Part shown: positions 1 through 6,624 of the stretch, piece after piece
How positions within the stretch are numbered: position 1 is the first letter of the stretch
Layout: each line of letters begins with the position of its first letter
Source: Flavobacterium sp.
GTDB lineage: Bacteria > Bacteroidota > Bacteroidia > Flavobacteriales > Flavobacteriaceae
Reading direction: 5' to 3'
Length of the DNA stretch: 14,614 bases
NCBI RefSeq assembly: GCF_021151785.1
Contig: NZ_JAGKWP010000065.1
Coordinates: forward strand, 1 to 14,614
Made by a program: the position numbers and the translations under genes
The notes under the pieces: model-generated
The model's database searches: none
Told to the model about the DNA's origin: nothing
Seen by the model: only the letters and a program-made list of their open reading frames with translations

Positions 1-708
1 ATTATTTTTTTCTACTACATCTTTTATTTTAACAAGCCATATTAGATTATTATCGGTAAATTGATAAGCCATTCTAGGTGAAATGAATTTTTGTTTATTC
101 TCTTGATTAATGAATGGTAGCTTTTCATATACTTGATTAACATCAACCCAAATACTATCATTCAGGGCATAATTTTTAAACTGAACAGCCATTTTTTGTA
201 ATTCAGCTTGATCTTTTTTAGAAAAATTAAGTAACTTATTATTAATAATTCCCAGTTTAGTATTACCCTTAATTAAATTTATATACCTCAATTTTATTAA
301 AGGTTCACTAGCTTTAAAATTATTTTTATTTTTTTCATAGTATCTTTTAATTTCATCATCAGAAATCAAAGTATCTACTTTTGTCATTACTAAATCTTCC
401 AAATATGATTTAGAATACAAATCTATTTTATATTGGTTTATCAGCTCCTCTAACTCTTGTTGTTTTGTTTTGTTGATATTTTTTTCTGCTCTGTTTACTA
501 GTAATTGTTGCATGGCCCATCTATTGATATAATCCTTTACAATTGCAACACTATCATTTTTGGAAGACCCCGAAGGAACAAGATTTTCCAAATCTGACTC
601 ATATAAATAAACATCATTTACTCTAGCAATAGCGTCAGTATTATCTTGCTGAGAGGTTTTTGAGCATCCCATAAACATCAAAACAAGTATAATTAAACCT
701 CGAGGCAT
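1..708 (-). CDS. SurA/parvulin-like periplasmic lipoprotein, 3' part missing
   Basis: The frame is open from the ATG at 708 to the left edge of the window (236 codons seen), so the C-terminus is missing. The N-terminus is a lipoprotein signal: MPRGLIILVLMFMGC, with Cys15 preceded by F-M-G. After it comes a mostly helical, charged region that starts ARVNDVYLYESDLENL, which is the typical start of a SurA-type chaperone N-domain ('A.VND..I...dl'). No rotamase catalytic core is visible in the part present. The start lies only 5 bases after the stop of the two-domain peptidyl-prolyl isomerase upstream, so the two are almost certainly cotranscribed and probably work together on outer-membrane protein folding. 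The SurA-like assignment rests on the N-terminal pattern and the neighbour. A general periplasmic lipoprotein of unknown role is the alternative. Confidence 0.7.
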   Translation of the reverse strand, partial: MPRGLIILVLMFMGCSKTSQQDNTDAIARVNDVYLYESDLENLVPSGSSKNDSVAIVKDYINRWAMQQLLVNRAEKNINKTKQQELEELINQYKIDLYSKSYLEDLVMTKVDTLISDDEIKRYYEKNKNNFKASEPLIKLRYINLIKGNTKLGIINNKLLNFSKKDQAELQKMAVQFKNYALNDSIWVDVNQVYEKLPFINQENKQKFISPRMAYQFTDNNLIWLVKIKDVVEKNN

Positions 709-713
709 AGTTA

Positions 714-2684
714 CTATTTGTTCAGTTCGGTTTTTACTTTTTCAAACACTAAATTATTCACTTGAATAGTAAACTCTTTTTTCAAATTATCTACCCAAGT
801 AGATTCTAAAAATTGTTGATAATCATTAATTACTTTGCTTTTACACTCAGCCAAGGTTTTATTTTCAACTGGTTTAATTTTATTTACCCTAACTAGGAAA
901 AAATAACCTCCATCTTTAGTTACTGGATTTATCCCTTCTTGTAAAACAGGTGTTTTTTTCAACACATCAAAATCTTCTTCAAATAAACCAGATTTAACCA
1001 TAATAGCCACTTTTCCTTCTTTATTTAACTTCTCCTTGATGAAATCTAACGATTTACCTTTTGTTAAATATTTTTTTGCTTCAGCAATCATTTTCTCATC
1101 CGTTGAAGATAAAATATCAACATCATAACGTTTCTTCCATTTATAATTATCTTTGTGTTGAGTGTAAAAATCCTGTAATCCTAAAGTATCTGTCTTGGAT
1201 TTATCCCAAATTTCTTTCTCCATTAAATCAAATAACAACAACCCGTCTCTATACTCATCCATTATATATTTGAATTCAGGAAATTCATTTTCTAAATTAT
1301 CATTGTAATAAGTAATTAATTGTTCCTCTTTCCATGAGTCATACAATTCAGCAACTAACTTCTTGATTGGCTTAGTTGTTAACTTATTTTTTTGTTGCGA
1401 ATGAATATAAGTAATGAATTCCGAAGTAGGAATCTTTTTTGTTTTATTTACAACAGCAATATTACCACTTACATCTTCTTTTTTAGCAGGTATTTCCCAA
1501 GTTTGACTATAAACTGCATCGTTTACTAATTTTTCTGCATTTTGATATTCTTTTTGGTTGGTTTCAAATGTATATTTTGATTTTAATTTTTTAGCTAATG
1601 AATTAGTTATAATAATTGATCGTTCATCTCTTTTAATTTTGCTCTCTAATTCATTTTTCATTTGGTCTAGAGATTGAATAGGATACTTTTCTATTAATTT
1701 AACAATATGCCATCCAAATTGAGATTGAAATGGTTTAGAAATTTCACCTGCATCTTTTAGCCCAAATGCAACTTTTTCAAATTCTTCAGAGCTCAATTGA
1801 CCCGAACTAAAACGTTGTAATTGACCTCCTTTAGAAGCAGTTGATTTATCATCTGAAAATTGTGCAGCTAACGCTTCAAAATTTTCTCCTTGTTGAATCT
1901 TGGTGTAAATGTCATCAATATTTTGTTTTACCTTAGCCATAGATTCCGCTGTATTTTCTTGTGGTTTCATTAACATAATATGTGCTACTGAAACTTCTCC
2001 GCGATTATCTCTAATATCAGTTACTTTAATGATATGGTAACCAAAACGTGTTCTCACGGGATTAGAAATTTTACCAACAGGCGTTTTGTACGCTGCGGAT
2101 TCAAAAGGATAAACCATCCTAAATGCCGTAAAGTATCCTAAATCACCTTTATTTTCTCTAACTGAAGGATCTTGTGATTCTTTCTGAGCCACTTCTTCAA
2201 ATGATTCACCTTTTTCAATTCTTTTTTTAATTTCAAGTGCTCTATTGTAAAATGCTAATGTATCTGTTCCTTTTATGCTTTCATCCATTGACAAAAGAAT
2301 GTGAGAAGCTCGAATTTCTTTAAGATTTCTCGAGTAAGCCTCTTCAATAAGCTTGGAAGTTACTTTTGAATCATTCACATAATTTTTTGACAACTGATTC
2401 CTATACGAAGATAACTCACTTTGATATTTTTGATTTTCTTGCAATCCAAGCTTATAGGCTTTATTCACCTTCAACTTATAACCTATAAATAGATCTAGGT
2501 ATTGATTCAAATCCTTTTGCGAATCATCCTTTACTAAATCTAAATTCTTCTTATAAATCCTAGTAAATTCATCTGAATAATAAGGTTTATTGTCAATAGT
2601 AAAAAGAACTTCTTTTGAATTTTGAGCAAAAATTTGGGATGAAATAAAAAACAACAATCCAACAAAACTATTTTTAATTCTCAT
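714..2684 (-). CDS. Periplasmic peptidyl-prolyl cis-trans isomerase, two parvulin domains (SurA/PpiC-like)
   Basis: This 656-residue exported foldase should catalyse proline cis-trans isomerisation and act as a chaperone for envelope proteins. Residues 1-20 are a signal peptide ending QIFA before Q21. Residues 22-120 form a helical SurA-like N-region (EVLFTIDNKPYYSDEF). The first rotamase domain runs from about 124 to 222, from IRASHILL through GDLGYF to FGYHIIKV. The second runs from about 231 to 331, from VSVAHIMLM through GGQLQRF to FGWHIVKL. Both keep the His pair at the domain start and end that is typical of parvulins. The C-terminal 300 residues are lysine-rich. A stretch around 515-610 (YKWKKRYDVDIL to GGYFFLVRVNKIKPV) may be a degenerate third rotamase fold. 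The gene has its own promoter upstream and is followed after 5 bases by a SurA-like lipoprotein. Family membership is secure; equivalence to E. coli SurA is inferred. Confidence 0.93.
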   Translation of the reverse strand: MRIKNSFVGLLFFISSQIFAQNSKEVLFTIDNKPYYSDEFTRIYKKNLDLVKDDSQKDLNQYLDLFIGYKLKVNKAYKLGLQENQKYQSELSSYRNQLSKNYVNDSKVTSKLIEEAYSRNLKEIRASHILLSMDESIKGTDTLAFYNRALEIKKRIEKGESFEEVAQKESQDPSVRENKGDLGYFTAFRMVYPFESAAYKTPVGKISNPVRTRFGYHIIKVTDIRDNRGEVSVAHIMLMKPQENTAESMAKVKQNIDDIYTKIQQGENFEALAAQFSDDKSTASKGGQLQRFSSGQLSSEEFEKVAFGLKDAGEISKPFQSQFGWHIVKLIEKYPIQSLDQMKNELESKIKRDERSIIITNSLAKKLKSKYTFETNQKEYQNAEKLVNDAVYSQTWEIPAKKEDVSGNIAVVNKTKKIPTSEFITYIHSQQKNKLTTKPIKKLVAELYDSWKEEQLITYYNDNLENEFPEFKYIMDEYRDGLLLFDLMEKEIWDKSKTDTLGLQDFYTQHKDNYKWKKRYDVDILSSTDEKMIAEAKKYLTKGKSLDFIKEKLNKEGKVAIMVKSGLFEEDFDVLKKTPVLQEGINPVTKDGGYFFLVRVNKIKPVENKTLAECKSKVINDYQQFLESTWVDNLKKEFTIQVNNLVFEKVKTELNK

Positions 2685-2713
2685 TTTAGTAGTATGATTT
2701 ATTAAGTAACAAG

Positions 2714-2743
2714 CAAAAATATGAAATGATTATAATTAAACAA
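2714..2743 (-). promoter_or_regulatory. Bacteroidota-type promoter for the peptidyl-prolyl isomerase genes
   Basis: On the minus strand a TATTTTTG box (2714-2721) fits the Bacteroidota -7 consensus TAnnTTTG. A TTG lies at 2741-2743, 19 bases upstream of the box, which is inside the usual 17-23 spacing. Transcription would start around 2707, giving a leader of about 20 bases before the ATG at 2684. The site is called by pattern only. Confidence 0.55.
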
Positions 2744-2816
2744 CTATATATAGATATATTAACTAAAATTTAGAGTTTCTCTCAAACATTTTTAATAGCA
2801 TTATTAAATTTACAGC

Positions 2817-2853
2817 AAAAAAATACCCCAATAGTCTAACAACTTTTGGGGTA
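2817..2853 (-). terminator. Intrinsic terminator after folD
   Basis: On the minus strand an 8-bp perfect stem TACCCCAA/TTGGGGTA (2846-2853 with 2824-2831) encloses a 14-base loop. It is followed directly by seven T (2817-2823). It begins 19 bases after the folD stop and separates folD from the downstream isomerase operon. Confidence 0.88.
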
Positions 2854-2872
2854 CATTTAACTTCTCTACTCT

Positions 2873-3751
2873 TTATCTTATCCCATTTTCTCTTGCTAAC
2901 AAAGTATTTTTAAGCAACATAGCAATTGTCATTGGACCTACTCCACCAGGTACTGGTGTTATATAAGACGCTTTTTTAGATACGTTTTCAAAATCCACAT
3001 CTCCAACAATTCTATAGCCTTTCTCTGTTGTGGTATCTTCTACTCTTGTGATACCTACATCAATAATGATCGCATCATCCTTAATCATTTCAGCTTTTAG
3101 AAAATTAGGCACCCCCAAAGCAGAAATAACTATATCAGCTTGTGACGTAATTTGATTGATGTTTTTAGTGTGACTATGGGTTAAAGTAACCGTTGAATTT
3201 CCAGGAAAACCTTTTCTTCCCATTAAAATACTCATAGGCCTTCCCACAATATGGCTTCGACCAATCACTACCGTGTGCTTACCCTGAGTTTGAACATTAT
3301 AGCGCTCTAACAATTCTAATATTCCAAATGGTGTAGCAGGAATAAAAGTACTCATATCTAATGCCATTTTTCCAAAATTTTCAGGATGAAAACCATCGAC
3401 ATCCTTGGAAGGGTCTATAGCCATCAATACTTCTTGTGTGTCAATTTGTGGAGGCAAAGGCAATTGAACAATAAATCCATCGATGTCCTTATTTTGATTT
3501 AGTTCTTCAATTTTTTTTAATAACTCTTTCTCGGAAGTAGTACTTGGCATTTTGATTAAGGTAGATTCAAAACCCACTCTTTCACAAGCTTTTACTTTAC
3601 TTCCAACATATGTTAAACTTGCACCATCATTACCTACAATAATAGCAGCTAAATGTGGTACCTTTTCACCTCTATCTTTCATTTTTTGGACTTCAGCCGC
3701 AATTTCATTTTTAATGTCTTCCGAAATTTTTTTACCGTCTAGTAGTTGCAT
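2873..3751 (-). CDS. folD: Bifunctional methylenetetrahydrofolate dehydrogenase / methenyltetrahydrofolate cyclohydrolase FolD
   Basis: This cytosolic enzyme oxidises 5,10-methylene-THF to 5,10-methenyl-THF with NADP and hydrolyses the product to 10-formyl-THF, feeding purine and formyl-methionine synthesis. Its 292 residues match the family length. The catalytic set is visible: Tyr48 and Lys52 in YVGSK, Gln96 in VQLPLP and Asp119 in DVDGFHP, aligning with E. coli Tyr50, Lys54, Gln98 and Asp121. The Rossmann motif GRSHIVGRP sits at 164-172 and the C-terminal signature PGGVGPMTIAMLL at 268-280. The widespread PCTP motif reads PATP (138-141), which is tolerated in the family. The gene follows the ffh terminator by about 45 bases. 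I see no clear TAnnTTTG promoter in that gap, so it may rely on read-through or a weak promoter. A good terminator follows. Confidence 0.98.
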   Translation of the reverse strand: MQLLDGKKISEDIKNEIAAEVQKMKDRGEKVPHLAAIIVGNDGASLTYVGSKVKACERVGFESTLIKMPSTTSEKELLKKIEELNQNKDIDGFIVQLPLPPQIDTQEVLMAIDPSKDVDGFHPENFGKMALDMSTFIPATPFGILELLERYNVQTQGKHTVVIGRSHIVGRPMSILMGRKGFPGNSTVTLTHSHTKNINQITSQADIVISALGVPNFLKAEMIKDDAIIIDVGITRVEDTTTEKGYRIVGDVDFENVSKKASYITPVPGGVGPMTIAMLLKNTLLARENGIR

Positions 3752-3794
3752 TGTAATTCTATTTAGTTTAGTTGTGTATTTATTTTTAACTTAT

Positions 3795-3825
3795 AATAAA
3801 AAAAGACGCAATTTTTCGCGTCTTT
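3795..3825 (-). terminator. Intrinsic terminator after ffh
   Basis: On the minus strand the stem AAAGACGC/GCGTCTTT (3818-3825 with 3802-3809) encloses an 8-base loop. A T-rich tail runs down from 3801. The stem begins 6 bases after the ffh stop codon. Because the A and T tracts flank the stem on both sides, it could also act weakly in the other direction. Confidence 0.88.
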
Positions 3826-3831
3826 ATCCTT

Positions 3832-5169
3832 TTAGTTCATACCTTTCATTCCTCCCATCATCTTCATAAGATTTTTTCCGGCACCGCCTTGCATCATTTT
3901 CATCATCTTTCTCATTTGGTCAAATTGTTTCATTAATTGATTCACTTCTTCCAATTTTCGACCAGAACCTTTAGCAATTCTTTGCTTTCTTTTCAAATCT
4001 ATAATAGACGGTTTACTTCTCTCTTTAGGTGTCATGGATTGAATGATCGCTTCTACATGTTTAAATGCATCATCATTAATTTCTACATCTTTTAACGCTT
4101 TGCCCGCTCCTGGAATCATCCCCACTAAATCCTTCATGCTTCCCATTTTCTTTATTTGTTGAATTTGGTTTAAGAAATCATCAAATCCAAACTCATTTTT
4201 AGCAATCTTCTTCTGAAGTTTTCTAGCTTCTTCTTCATCGTATTGTGCTTGCGCTCTTTCTACTAAAGACACTACATCTCCCATTCCCAGAATACGATCT
4301 GCCATACGATCTGGATAGAAAACATCAATTGCATCCATTTTCTCTCCTGTACCAATAAATTTAATTGGTTTATTTACAACAGATTTAATAGAAATTGCTG
4401 CTCCTCCTCTTGTATCACCATCTAGTTTTGTCAACACAACTCCATCAAAATTCAAACGGTCATTAAATGCTTTTGCCGTATTCACCGCATCTTGTCCAGT
4501 CATTGAATCAACGACAAATAATGTTTCTTGTGGTTGAATTGCTGCATGCACATTTGCAATTTCATTCATCATTTCTTCATCTACTGCCAAACGACCAGCC
4601 GTATCGACAATCACCACATTAAATCCGTTTGCTTTTGCGTGTTTTATAGCATTTTGAGCAATTTCAACTGCATTTTTATTCTCAGGTTCTGAGTAAACAT
4701 CAACCCCTATTTGCTCACCTACTACATGTAACTGATTAATAGCCGCAGGACGATAAATATCACAAGCTACCAATAATGGTTTTTTAGATTTTTTAGTCTT
4801 TAAAAAATTAGCTAGTTTACCTGAAAATGTCGTTTTACCAGAACCTTGAAGTCCTGACATCAAAATGATTGAAGGATTTCCGGATAAATTAACGCCACTA
4901 ACTTCACCCCCCATTAATTCAGTTAATTCGTCTTTCACGATTTTAACCATTAATTGTCCTGGTTGAAGCGTTGTCAATACATTTTCCCCAATCGCTTTTT
5001 CTTTAACTTTGGTTGTAAAGTCTTTAGCAATTTTAAAATTCACGTCAGCATCTAACAATGCTCGTCTTACTTCTTTTAACGTATCAGCCACGTTAACATC
5101 TGTAATTTTTCCGTGTCCTTTTAATATATGGAATGCCTTATCTAACTTATCGGTAAGATTATCAAACAT
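3832..5169 (-). CDS. ffh: Signal recognition particle GTPase Ffh (SRP54)
   Basis: Ffh binds the 4.5S RNA and hydrophobic signal sequences at the ribosome and, with FtsY, delivers nascent membrane proteins to the Sec translocon. All three domains are present in 445 residues. The N-domain helices occupy 1-88. The G-domain contains the P-loop GLQGSGKTT (106-114), the CDIYRPAA motif (136-143), DTAGRL (189-194), TKLDGDTRGGAA (247-258) and GTGEKMDAIDVF (273-284). The methionine-rich M-domain runs from about 325, with the RNA-binding helix-turn-helix RIAKGSG (397-403) and a C-terminus of repeated Met, Gly and Lys (419-445). The start at 5169 is supported by the canonical MFDNLTDKLDKAF opening and by a promoter 25 bases upstream. 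It stands alone between two terminators, as expected for a constitutively expressed housekeeping gene. Confidence 0.99.
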   Translation of the reverse strand: MFDNLTDKLDKAFHILKGHGKITDVNVADTLKEVRRALLDADVNFKIAKDFTTKVKEKAIGENVLTTLQPGQLMVKIVKDELTELMGGEVSGVNLSGNPSIILMSGLQGSGKTTFSGKLANFLKTKKSKKPLLVACDIYRPAAINQLHVVGEQIGVDVYSEPENKNAVEIAQNAIKHAKANGFNVVIVDTAGRLAVDEEMMNEIANVHAAIQPQETLFVVDSMTGQDAVNTAKAFNDRLNFDGVVLTKLDGDTRGGAAISIKSVVNKPIKFIGTGEKMDAIDVFYPDRMADRILGMGDVVSLVERAQAQYDEEEARKLQKKIAKNEFGFDDFLNQIQQIKKMGSMKDLVGMIPGAGKALKDVEINDDAFKHVEAIIQSMTPKERSKPSIIDLKRKQRIAKGSGRKLEEVNQLMKQFDQMRKMMKMMQGGAGKNLMKMMGGMKGMN

Positions 5170-5194
5170 GTGTATTATAAATTTTAATGAGGTG

Positions 5195-5226
5195 CAAATT
5201 TAAGAAATTGATTGAGAAGTATTCAA
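5195..5226 (-). promoter_or_regulatory. Bacteroidota-type promoter for ffh
   Basis: On the minus strand TAAATTTG (5195-5202) matches TAnnTTTG. TTG (5224-5226) lies 21 bases upstream. Transcription would start near 5188, about 20 bases before the ATG. It lies just downstream of the terminator that closes the efflux operon. Called by pattern. Confidence 0.6.
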
Positions 5227-5237
5227 TTTATTGAAAC

Positions 5238-5270
5238 AAAAAAAACCGTTTAATTACTTAAACGGTTTTT
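5238..5270 (-). terminator. Strong intrinsic terminator closing the efflux operon
   Basis: A 13-bp perfect stem (AAAAACCGTTTAA at 5258-5270 read on the minus strand, pairing with 5241-5253) has a 4-base loop. The T-run on the minus strand continues to 5238. It lies 18 bases after the stop of the small Cys-rich peptide gene. The A/T symmetry means it could also stop plus-strand transcription. Confidence 0.9.
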
Positions 5271-5287
5271 AAAATTATATTACTTGA

Positions 5288-5479
5288 TTATTTTTTTGAA
5301 CAACAAGATTTTTTCTCTGCAGTTGAGCAAGATTTTTTATCAGCTGCTTTCTTGTCTGAGCAACAAGATTTTTCTGTTTTAGCTGTTTTTTTCTCTTTTT
5401 CTTTTTCTTTAAAATCTACAACAGATGCTGTTGAAACCATAAATGCCATTAAAGCAACTACTGACAATACTTTTTTCAT
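5288..5479 (-). CDS. Small exported Lys/Cys-rich peptide (paralogue of the one at 12402-12620)
   Basis: This 63-residue protein has a signal peptide of about 19 residues (MKKVLSVVALMAFMVSTAS). A strongly basic, low-complexity mature part follows with five cysteines: Cys39, Cys40, Cys51, Cys59 and Cys60, four of them in CC pairs. It shares AKTEKSC, a CCSD element and a C-terminal EKK-SCC-SKK pattern with the 72-residue peptide upstream of the pump operon. I know no characterised family for it. Paired cysteines in a periplasmic peptide suggest soft-metal binding or thiol chemistry, but that is inference. It is the last gene before the operon terminator, 73 bases after the lipoprotein gene. A TATCTTTG box at 5512-5519 could also give it its own transcript. 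Confidence 0.8.
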   Translation of the reverse strand: MKKVLSVVALMAFMVSTASVVDFKEKEKEKKTAKTEKSCCSDKKAADKKSCSTAEKKSCCSKK

Positions 5480-5511
5480 ATTATTTTAATTTAAATTTGT
5501 TTTCAATTATT

Positions 5512-5519
5512 CAAAGATA
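5512..5519 (-). promoter_or_regulatory. Possible -7 promoter box for the 63-residue peptide gene
   Basis: TATCTTTG on the minus strand fits TAnnTTTG and lies 32 bases before the ATG at 5479. I find no TTG at the proper distance upstream, so this is a half-supported promoter. A second box, TAAATTTG at 5521-5528, also lacks a partner. Confidence 0.3.
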
Positions 5520-5552
5520 TCAAATTTACTTTCACTTTTCTATAAAATTTTC

Positions 5553-6017
5553 TTAATTTTTTTCAAAAGTTAAATAATCTGTACCTCCGTTCCCTCCACT
5601 AACATCAATTAATTCAATTTTTGTATCAGTTCTTGAAACAATATCCCAATCATCTGATAAATCTTGCAAAACAGTAGGTGATGAAAAAGTAATAATAAAA
5701 TCTAAATCATTCAATGAATCATCATTACTATTTGAATCTGTTACAGACCAAATTCCTGAATGTGTAGCACCACCTCCAACAGCTGTTAAAACATTTCCTG
5801 AACCAAATGTAAAATTATAACCAGCATAGTTAGCCGTTTCATTTGTTCCAGAATCAACATAATTAGTGATTCGCCATGTTCCTGACATTACCGTATTAAT
5901 CACTTGTGTTTGATTGGCATTCGTAGGAGTAAAATTATCATCATCATCACTACACATTGAAGCTACATTTACTACATAAATAAGTAAGAATACTGATAAA
6001 ATTTTTAATCTTTTCAT
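5553..6017 (-). CDS. Small lipocalin-like lipoprotein, probably surface-exposed
   Basis: The protein has 154 residues. It starts with a hydrophobic signal segment ending VASMC, so Cys22 is the likely lipidated residue, followed by SDDDD. That acidic stretch directly after the cysteine resembles the lipoprotein export signal described in Bacteroidota (SDDDD-like in Bacteroides fragilis), which sends lipoproteins to the cell surface. The -1 residue of the lipobox is Met, where Gly or Ala is usual, so processing is not certain. The mature part is beta-rich: SGTWRITNYVDSGTNET, then GYNFTFGSGNVLT, GIWSV, DFIITF and a C-terminal DYLTFEKN. This is the general pattern of the small lipocalin-like lipoproteins common in flavobacteria. 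Its ligand is unknown. It follows the DUF2892 gene by 49 bases, within the apparent pump operon. Confidence 0.78.
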   Translation of the reverse strand: MKRLKILSVFLLIYVVNVASMCSDDDDNFTPTNANQTQVINTVMSGTWRITNYVDSGTNETANYAGYNFTFGSGNVLTAVGGGATHSGIWSVTDSNSNDDSLNDLDFIITFSSPTVLQDLSDDWDIVSRTDTKIELIDVSGGNGGTDYLTFEKN

Positions 6018-6066
6018 AATTTTTGGTTTTTTAATCGGAACGTAAAATTATAAAAAATATTGTAAA

Positions 6067-6252
6067 TTAATCTTTTACTCCTAATTTGGTTAATATATCT
6101 TCCATTAAACACCATTTTGTAATAGACGATTGTAACAAATTTAAACCCACAAATGCAGTAAACCAATACCAATTTGGACTAACATAATGAGCCAATACTA
6201 AACTGATTAAAATAAATGACCCTGCAATAGCTCTAATAATTCTATTTTTCAT
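6067..6252 (-). CDS. DUF2892 / YgaP-type small inner-membrane protein
   Basis: This 61-residue protein begins MKNRIIRAIAGSF and has two hydrophobic helices (about 8-22 and 28-42) joined by a short WYW-containing turn. It ends with a conserved-looking tail, TKWCLMEDILTKLGV, that carries a single cysteine (Cys48). This layout (N-x-x-R at the start, a helical hairpin, then a Cys followed by 'L..LG') is that of the DUF2892 family. That family is also the membrane part of E. coli YgaP, where it is fused to a rhodanese. The usual Cys-Pro reads Cys-Leu here. No rhodanese domain is attached. It starts 11 bases after the PII-like gene stops, so cotranscription is likely. A link to sulfur transfer is suggested only by the family association. 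Confidence 0.82.
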   Translation of the reverse strand: MKNRIIRAIAGSFILISLVLAHYVSPNWYWFTAFVGLNLLQSSITKWCLMEDILTKLGVKD

Positions 6253-6263
6253 ATTTTAAATTG

Positions 6264-6572
6264 TTAATTGTTAATTTGATCTATCGTTAAAGATGCAAAA
6301 TGAATTTTAGACGATACATTTTGTGATGCATTGAAAGAAGTTACCGATTGAAAAAGTAATGCCGTTTGATTTTCATTTAAAAAAACATAAAACATAATAG
6401 ACGGTGTTTCATTCATTTCTGAACCAAACCAATTGGTACCCACATTCTCTTCGGATACATCTTTAAATCCAGTTACTTCTTTGTAAGTAAATGCCTTTAT
6501 TTCAGTATTTTTAAACATTTTAATAATGTCCTTTTTAAATTCTGAAATTGCTGTTATAATTACTAGTTTCAT
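6264..6572 (-). CDS. Small PII-like (ferredoxin-fold) protein of unknown function
   Basis: This 102-residue soluble protein has no signal peptide. MKLVIITAISEFKKDIIKMFKN looks like a first beta strand and alpha helix. A strand (IKAFTYKEVTGF), a variable loop (residues 36-56), another strand (SIMFYVFLN), a helix (ENQTALLFQSV) and a final strand (IHFASLTI) follow. That beta-alpha-beta-beta-alpha-beta order is the one used by PII/CutA-like trimers. PII-like proteins of the DUF3240 kind are known beside heavy-metal-type RND pumps. I see no PII T-loop signature or obvious ligand motif, so the fold call is tentative and no ligand can be named. It sits 52 bases after the RND permease, with a strong hairpin in the gap, and 11 bases before the DUF2892 gene. 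Confidence 0.68.
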   Translation of the reverse strand: MKLVIITAISEFKKDIIKMFKNTEIKAFTYKEVTGFKDVSEENVGTNWFGSEMNETPSIMFYVFLNENQTALLFQSVTSFNASQNVSSKIHFASLTIDQINN

Positions 6573-6590
6573 AAGTTACTTTTTTATATC

Positions 6591-6615
6591 CTGCAAGGAA
6601 ATTAATTCCTTGCAG
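6591..6615 (-). repeat. Perfect 10-bp hairpin between the RND permease and PII-like genes
   Basis: CTGCAAGGAA (6591-6600) and TTCCTTGCAG (6606-6615) form a perfect inverted repeat with a 5-base loop. It begins 9 bases after the permease stop. On the minus strand the stem is followed by GGATATAAAAAAG, with no T-run, so it is not a standard intrinsic terminator. A transcript-stabilising or processing hairpin that separates the large permease message from the small downstream genes is the simplest reading. Confidence 0.7.
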
Positions 6616-6624
6616 AAGTATTTA

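Noticed and set aside
3552..3869. Plus-strand open frame of 105 codons antisense to the folD start and the ffh end
   Set aside because: It crosses the ffh terminator and both real genes. It has no recognisable domain and is explained by the antisense of conserved folD codons.
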